From Thermoplasmata archaeon (lineage in GTDB: Archaea > Thermoplasmatota > Thermoplasmata > Sysuiplasmatales > Sysuiplasmataceae), in NCBI GenBank assembly GCA_021796175.1, contig JAJYOM010000052.1:1-9978 (forward strand): a stretch of 9,978 nt of DNA. The letters are read 5' to 3'. Positions 5,738 to 9,978 of the stretch are shown here, piece by piece. The first letter of the stretch is position 1. Every line of letters starts with the position of its first letter. The notes below the pieces were generated by a model. The model made no database searches. It saw nothing but the letters and a program-made list of their open reading frames with translations, and had not been told where the DNA came from. Made by a program: the position numbers and the translations under genes.

Positions 5738-6094
5738 ATGGCAGAAAGGAGAAACTGCAGTTTCTGTGGCAATTCAATTGAGCCGGGCACCGGAAGGATG
5801 TATATCAGGGTTGACGGCACAGTCTTCTACTTCGACAGCCACAAATGTTTCGAGAACTTCGTTAACCTCAGGAGAGTCCCTCAGGACACAAAATGGTCGG
5901 CGCTAAGCAGAAACGCTCCCAGATGGAAGGACAGGGCGCCAAAACAGAAGCCTGCCGTTGCAAAGATATATGCGCCCAAGAGGAAACCGCTGAGAGCAAA
6001 GGAGGAAACCACCACGGCCGGCGAAGGGAAAGAAGCTGTGCCTCCCTCAGAGGAAGTCAAGGAAGAGAAGGGCGATGTGCAGCCTGCCGAATAG
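5738..6094 (+). CDS. rpl24e: Ribosomal protein L24e with a long charged C-terminal tail
   Basis: The first ~60 residues of this 118-residue protein are the L24e zinc-ribbon domain of the large subunit. They include CSFCGNSIEPGTGRMYIRVD (7-26), then FYFDSHKCFENF and a KW near residue 51. Archaeal L24e is commonly only about 55-70 residues. Here a further ~60 residues follow, first Lys/Pro/Ala-rich with a repeated APK(Q/R)KP unit (APKQKP, APKRKP), then Glu-rich and apparently disordered. The usual four-Cys zinc site is C-x2-C plus (F)C-x3-C; here the third Cys is Asp (FDSHKC), with a His two residues later. Zinc may be bound by Cys3 plus Asp/His, or lost. ATG 5738 is chosen over GTG 5729 because of the Shine-Dalgarno position and the family N-terminus. 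Confidence 0.93.
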   Translation: MAERRNCSFCGNSIEPGTGRMYIRVDGTVFYFDSHKCFENFVNLRRVPQDTKWSALSRNAPRWKDRAPKQKPAVAKIYAPKRKPLRAKEETTTAGEGKEAVPPSEEVKEEKGDVQPAE

Positions 6095-6106
6095 GGAGAC
6101 CGTACC

Positions 6107-6559
6107 ATGATAGAAAGAACGTTTGTGATGGTCAAACCCGACGGGGTCCAGCGATCCTTCATCGGCGAGATCGTAGGACGCCTTGAGAAAAGAGGGCTGA
6201 AGCCGGTGGCGCTTAAGATGTACCGCATACCGAAGGACATGGCAGAGAGGTTTTACGCTGAGCACAAGGGAAAGCAGTTCTATGACGGTCTGATAAATTA
6301 CATAACCTCCGGACCGGTGGTTTGCATGGTGTGGGAAGGTGAAGGGGCTGTCGGGGCTGTCAGATCGCTGATTGGGAAGACAAATCCGGCAGAAGCGCTG
6401 GCTGGCACAATAAGGGGAGATCTCGCGCTGCATCCTGGAAAGAACGTTATACACGGCTCGGACTCCATTTCATCTGCGCAAAGGGAGATTAACCTGCTCT
6501 TCAATGACTATGAGTTGATGGACTACAGAAGAATAGACTCGGAGTGGCTAACAGAATGA
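6107..6559 (+). CDS. ndk: Nucleoside diphosphate kinase
   Basis: This 150-residue cytoplasmic enzyme transfers the gamma-phosphate of ATP to other (d)NDPs through a phosphohistidine. The active-site motif NVIHGSDS is at 113-120 with catalytic His116. The N-terminal ERTFVMVKPDGVQR (3-16) carries the conserved Lys10. Further nucleotide-site residues are visible in SGPVVCMVWEG (68-78) and TNPAEALAGTIRGDLA (92-107). The ATG is preceded by a modest GGGAG site (6094-6098) that touches the L24e stop. Its place in the ribosomal operon is conserved in archaea, perhaps securing GTP supply for translation. The 3' end supplies the GAGGT Shine-Dalgarno of the aIF5B gene. Confidence 0.97.
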   Translation: MIERTFVMVKPDGVQRSFIGEIVGRLEKRGLKPVALKMYRIPKDMAERFYAEHKGKQFYDGLINYITSGPVVCMVWEGEGAVGAVRSLIGKTNPAEALAGTIRGDLALHPGKNVIHGSDSISSAQREINLLFNDYELMDYRRIDSEWLTE

Positions 6560-6568
6560 GGTTCTCAC

Positions 6569-8317
6569 ATGTCCATCCGCCAGCCGATAGTCACTGTAAT
6601 GGGACACGTGGACCACGGAAAGACCACGATACTTGACGCGATCAGGGGCAGCTACGTAGCTGCAGGCGAGTCAGGCGGCATAACTCAGGGCATAGGCGCC
6701 ACAGAGGTGCCCATAGAAAGGGTGGTGAAACTCTGCGAGAAAATACTGAGGAATCCGAACTTCACAGTGCCCGGGCTCCTTTTCATTGACACTCCCGGCC
6801 ACCATGCATTTGTTTCGATGAGGGCAAGGGGCAGTGCGCTGTCCGACCTTGCTGTAGTTGTCATTGACGTAAGGGAAGGACTCATGCCTCAGACAACAGA
6901 ATCGCTGAGGCTGCTGAAGCGGTACAAGACACCTTTCGTCATTGCGGCGAACAAGATTGATCTTATAGACGGATGGAGGTCAAAGAGCTTCGAGCCGTTT
7001 GTCACGCTTGTCAGGGAGCAGAGGGAGGAAGTTGTATCAAAGCTCGACGAATCGCTCTACAGCATAATAGGAGATTTGAGTTCGCTGGGCTTTTCTGCCG
7101 ACAGGTATGACAGAATATCTGACTTTACGAAGAACATCGCCATCGTCCCGCTCAGCGCAAAAAGCAAGGACGGAATTCCTGATCTTCTTCTGGTGCTCGT
7201 CGGTCTGGCGCAGAGATACCTTGAAGGAAGGCTTGACACCGAGGACGGGCCCGCCGCGGGAACTGTGCTGGAGGTCAAGGAAGAAAAGGGATTCGGGACA
7301 ACAGCTGACACGATAATTTACTCCGGCACTCTCAATGTGGGAGACAAGGTTGCGATTGGCACCAGGAACGGCCTGCTTGCGACGAGAGTCAGAGGCATCT
7401 TCAAGGCGAAACCACTGCATGAAACAAAGGACCCGAAAGAGCGGTTCAAGCCTTTCGAAACTGTCTCGGCCGCTGCCGGGGTCAAGCTGCTGCTACAGGA
7501 AACCGGGGGCATTGCCGGCGGATCACCGCTCTATGCATATCGGAGGGACACCAGCGAGGTCGAGGAAAAGATACTGAAGGAGAGTTCTGTCAGCGTCGAA
7601 TTTGACGAAACAGGGTTACTCGTCAAGACGGATGCGCTTGGCTCACTGGAGGCACTGCTTCTCGAGGCTAGAGAGAGAGGAATAAAGATTGAAACAGGCG
7701 AAGTCGGACCGGTATCCAGGCGGGACATAATGGACAGGGCATCGAAGACCGAGCCTCTCGAAAAGGTGATCATTGCCTTCAACGTGCCCGTTCTTCCCGA
7801 GGCGAACGAGTCACTGATATCTAGTGATGTCAGGGTCATATCGGGCGATGTGATTTACACGCTGCTGGACAACTACCAGAAGTGGCTGGACCAGAAGGTG
7901 CAGGAGAGCACATCGAAGAGAAGGAAGGAGATTGTGTTTCCCTGCAAGCTGCTGCTGATGCCGAACCACACATTCAGGATAAGCAAGCCGGCCATTGTCG
8001 GAACAAGGGTGCTCGGCGGAACGCTGATGCAGGGCATTTCACTTGTCAGACAGGACGGAAGGGAAGTGGGAAAGGTCAGGAGCATACGCGTCGGTGAAGA
8101 GACAAGAGCCCAGGCAAGGGCGGGGGAGGAAGTCGCAGTCGCAATTGAAGGACCGACAGTCGGCAGGCAGATTTCCGAAGGCGATATCCTCTATGCTGAC
8201 ATACCCGAATCGAATGCAAGAAGCATAACAAAGGAGGAGCTGAACTTCGACGAGGGGCAGATAATGGAAGAGTTTCTCACAATCAAGAGGAAGACGGATC
8301 CATTCTGGGGAAGATAG
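6569..8317 (+). CDS. infB: Translation initiation factor aIF5B
   Basis: This 582-residue GTPase, orthologous to eukaryotic eIF5B and bacterial IF2, promotes subunit joining and initiator tRNA placement. The G domain is complete: G1 GHVDHGKT (12-19), switch I GGITQGIGATEVP (36-48), G3 DTPGHH (74-79), G4 NKID (128-131) and G5 SAKS (196-199). Domain II (GTVLEVKEEKGFGTTADTII), domain III and the C-terminal domain follow, ending in the characteristic DPFWG. The length is that of an archaeal factor without the long eukaryotic N-terminal extension, and no intein is present at the P-loop or elsewhere. The ATG sits six bases after GAGGT, which overlaps the ndk stop. It is the last gene of the operon; a 97-base gap follows. 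Confidence 0.97.
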   Translation: MSIRQPIVTVMGHVDHGKTTILDAIRGSYVAAGESGGITQGIGATEVPIERVVKLCEKILRNPNFTVPGLLFIDTPGHHAFVSMRARGSALSDLAVVVIDVREGLMPQTTESLRLLKRYKTPFVIAANKIDLIDGWRSKSFEPFVTLVREQREEVVSKLDESLYSIIGDLSSLGFSADRYDRISDFTKNIAIVPLSAKSKDGIPDLLLVLVGLAQRYLEGRLDTEDGPAAGTVLEVKEEKGFGTTADTIIYSGTLNVGDKVAIGTRNGLLATRVRGIFKAKPLHETKDPKERFKPFETVSAAAGVKLLLQETGGIAGGSPLYAYRRDTSEVEEKILKESSVSVEFDETGLLVKTDALGSLEALLLEARERGIKIETGEVGPVSRRDIMDRASKTEPLEKVIIAFNVPVLPEANESLISSDVRVISGDVIYTLLDNYQKWLDQKVQESTSKRRKEIVFPCKLLLMPNHTFRISKPAIVGTRVLGGTLMQGISLVRQDGREVGKVRSIRVGEETRAQARAGEEVAVAIEGPTVGRQISEGDILYADIPESNARSITKEELNFDEGQIMEEFLTIKRKTDPFWGR

Positions 8318-8414
8318 GCTGGCCAGCTTCAACTTTCACAGCAATACGCTTCCTCCCAGATCAGGCGATAGAGAAAGATGAAATACAGCCTGAGGAATGA
8401 TTCAGGCCGAAACA

Positions 8415-8924
8415 ATGGATCTCTTTGTTGTCAGGCACGGGGAAGCAGGAAAGCGAATTAGTGCGGCAGCTTCCGATTCCGGCAGAGGGCTGACTGCGTC
8501 GGGCAGGAAGGAGGTGGAGGTTTTGGCCTGGCTCCTGAAGGATATGGGGATAAAGTTTGATTTTATAATATCCAGCAGCCTGAAGCGTGCAGTGGAGACT
8601 GCACACATCATATCCGGGAATGCCGGAAGGCAGCCCGAGCCTGTCCAGTGGAAAGAACTCAATCCTGAATCTGATCCCGCCATATTCATCAGAAGACTCG
8701 CAGGGGTCGGAATAAACAGGAGGATCGCCCTTGTGGGACACAATCCATTCCTGCAGAAATTGATTGGCATGCTAGTCGCGGAGGGCGGGGAATGCAGGAT
8801 CGAGCTGAAAAAGTGCGGCGTTGCGCGGCTGGACGTGGTCACACTTGTTCCTTCCCCCAGGGCGGAATTGAAATGGCTGCTGACACCAAAAATAGAGAAA
8901 TACGCCTCATCAGCAAATGATTAG
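8415..8924 (+). CDS. SixA-type phosphohistidine phosphatase (histidine phosphatase superfamily)
   Basis: This is a histidine phosphatase superfamily (phosphoglycerate mutase fold) protein of 169 residues, a short form like SixA. The catalytic RHGEAG is at 7-12, with His8 as the phospho-acceptor. The conserved substrate-site residues appear as SSSLKRAVETA (53-63), and the second catalytic His is in GHNP (108-111). SixA removes phosphate from protein histidines, but small relatives also act on other phosphate compounds. An ATG at 8397 would add six residues. It is less likely, since homologues begin one or two residues before the LFVVRHG strand and GAGGA abuts 8397 with no spacing. A weak AAATA element at 8381-8385 fits a near-leaderless start at 8415. 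The gene lies 44 bases before the Ppx/GppA gene, suggesting a shared phosphate or polyphosphate theme. Confidence 0.85.
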   Translation: MDLFVVRHGEAGKRISAAASDSGRGLTASGRKEVEVLAWLLKDMGIKFDFIISSSLKRAVETAHIISGNAGRQPEPVQWKELNPESDPAIFIRRLAGVGINRRIALVGHNPFLQKLIGMLVAEGGECRIELKKCGVARLDVVTLVPSPRAELKWLLTPKIEKYASSAND

Positions 8925-8940
8925 GTGAAACTGATGGGAG

Positions 8941-8947
8941 CATATAC
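8941..8947 (+). promoter_or_regulatory. TATA-like CATATAC ahead of the Ppx/GppA gene
   Basis: CATATAC is centred about 25 bases before the TTG start at 8969, so a separate near-leaderless transcript for the phosphatase gene is possible. A GGAG at 8957-8960 could instead serve as Shine-Dalgarno on a transcript shared with the SixA gene. Both readings fit. Confidence 0.3.
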
Positions 8948-8968
8948 CTCTGATGTGGAGCGGTTGCC

Positions 8969-9978
8969 TTGAAAACAGCCGCGGTCGTAGACCTGGGATT
9001 CAATTCGCTGAAACTCGTGAACTACAGGATCGACGATGGCGGCAACTACGAGTCATTCGAACAGTACTCGACACTGGCACAGATCGGTGACGGACTGGAC
9101 GAAACGGGCAGGATAAAGGAAAAGAGGATTGAGACAACACTGGATGAACTGAAAGCGTTCAGGGCAGTCGTGAAGATGCATGGCATTGACGCTGTTCTGC
9201 CGGTGGCGACCAGTGCCGTGAGGGAGGCAGAAAATGGCAGTCATCTGCTCGCAAGAATCAGAAGGGAAACCGGGTTCAACTTCAGGATACTCTCGGAAAG
9301 GGATGAAGGAGCGCTGTCATTTCTCGGCGCCGCGAGCTCGCTTGAACTCAGGAATTGCCTCTTTTTCGATCTGGGCGGAGGGAGCCTGGAACTCGTTTCG
9401 TCTTCAAGGGGAAAACTCGGCCGTATCACTTCGCTGCCTCTCGGTTCCCTGCGTATATCCCAGAGATATTCAAAGAAAGAGATCGGCGTGATACCTGCGG
9501 GCAGCTACTCAAAGATGGAGAAGCATGTGATGAGCACACTGGAGGACAGCATGCTGGACATCGGCCCCGGCTCTGTCCTGGTGGGCGTCGGAGGAACATT
9601 GAGGGCCATAGCCAGATACAGGCAGCGCATAACTGAGTATCCGGTGAACAAGCTGCACAACTTCGAACTCGGACGGCGGGACGTCGGGAGCGCGCTCAAC
9701 ACACTTTCAGCATTGTCACCGGAACAGCTGGGCCGCTTTGAAGCTTTCAGGGGAGAAAGGTCACGGACGGTGTATGCGGGTTCGTGCATAATCGCGTCAA
9801 TCATGGACACATACGGTTTCAAACGGCTGACTGTGAGCACTCACGGACTCAGGGATGGTGTGCTGATAGACTGGCTTCACAGGAGTGATGGGGCTAAAAA
9901 AGCGGAGGCCAGGGTAAGCAGCCTACTGGACCTGCGCCACGAGACTCTTCCGCCTACAGCCGACAGGCTGGCCAGGTA
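8969..9978 (+). CDS. Ppx/GppA-family exopolyphosphatase (3' end outside window)
   Basis: The frame is open from TTG 8969 to the window end, giving 336 residues of an ASKHA-fold phosphatase. This family hydrolyses polyphosphate or the guanosine pentaphosphate gamma-phosphate. Family motifs occur in order: phosphate loop VVDLGFNSLKL (6-16), VATSAVREAEN (79-89) and ILSERDEGALSFLGA (107-121), where Glu113 matches the catalytic glutamate. Then come the second phosphate loop FDLGGGSLEL (133-142), VGVGGTLRAIAR (205-216) and STHGLRDGVL (290-299). In the first loop Phe replaces the first Ser of DLGSNS. TTG is the only start: an in-frame TGA lies at 8951-8953, and GGAG stands eight bases upstream. About 35 residues past the catalytic core hint at an extra C-terminal domain cut off by the window edge. 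Confidence 0.9.
   Translation, partial: MKTAAVVDLGFNSLKLVNYRIDDGGNYESFEQYSTLAQIGDGLDETGRIKEKRIETTLDELKAFRAVVKMHGIDAVLPVATSAVREAENGSHLLARIRRETGFNFRILSERDEGALSFLGAASSLELRNCLFFDLGGGSLELVSSSRGKLGRITSLPLGSLRISQRYSKKEIGVIPAGSYSKMEKHVMSTLEDSMLDIGPGSVLVGVGGTLRAIARYRQRITEYPVNKLHNFELGRRDVGSALNTLSALSPEQLGRFEAFRGERSRTVYAGSCIIASIMDTYGFKRLTVSTHGLRDGVLIDWLHRSDGAKKAEARVSSLLDLRHETLPPTADRLAR

Noticed and set aside
6569..8317. Possible intein in aIF5B
   Set aside because: All five G motifs and later domains are contiguous and the length is normal for the archaeal factor.
8318..8327. Perfect 10-base palindrome GCTGGCCAGC right after the aIF5B stop, considered as a terminator
   Set aside because: It has no loop, so a hairpin would keep only three pairs, and no T-run follows. 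It could be a protein site, but a 10-base palindrome alone is not evidence.
1..9978. CRISPR arrays, insertion sequences, tRNA or rRNA genes, attachment sites
   Set aside because: No regularly spaced repeats, transposase-like frames, or tRNA-like cloverleaf sequence were seen. Gaps between genes are all under about 230 bases.

Overview
The window is archaeal chromosomal DNA of roughly balanced to moderately high G+C. The evidence is a DRG-type GTPase, eukaryote-like ribosomal proteins L7Ae, S28e and L24e, aIF5B, and TATA-type promoters. Shine-Dalgarno sequences of the AGGTGA type are also present. The L7Ae-S28e-L24e-Ndk-aIF5B order is a known conserved archaeal cluster. I suspect a euryarchaeal lineage, perhaps an uncultivated Thermoplasmata, but the sequence alone does not settle this.

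Layout. Positions 1-379 (+) hold the 3' end of a DRG GTPase gene (G4/G5 motifs and TGS domain). It abuts, tail to tail with no gap, a minus-strand SLC13/ArsB-type transporter gene (380-1645). A 166-base divergent promoter region then leads to hisS (histidyl-tRNA synthetase, + strand, ending at 3081). hisS is broken into two frames by one extra G in a run of eight Gs at 2012-2019. hisS overlaps by 11 bases the end of a minus-strand gene for an RNase HIII-type ribonuclease (3071-3967). That gene lies just downstream of a DMT/EamA-type transporter gene (3994-4911, minus). A 223-base divergent intergenic region follows.

Positions 5135-8317 (+) are a tight translation operon: rpl7ae, rps28e (TTG start), rpl24e, ndk, infB (aIF5B). 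Gaps are 2-14 bases, and most internal Shine-Dalgarno sites overlap or touch the preceding stop codon. The leader of the first gene carries a kink-turn-like element that abuts the Shine-Dalgarno sequence. L7Ae is a kink-turn binding protein, so feedback control of the whole operon is plausible. The window closes with a SixA-type phosphohistidine phosphatase gene (8415-8924) and the 5' part of a Ppx/GppA exopolyphosphatase-family gene (from 8969, running off the end).

Most genes are housekeeping. The points worth a second look are the L7Ae leader element, the hisS homopolymer frameshift, and an RNase HIII in an archaeon. Others are the tailed L24e with an altered zinc-ligand position, a 23-codon leader ORF coupled to the transporter start, and the SixA-Ppx pairing.
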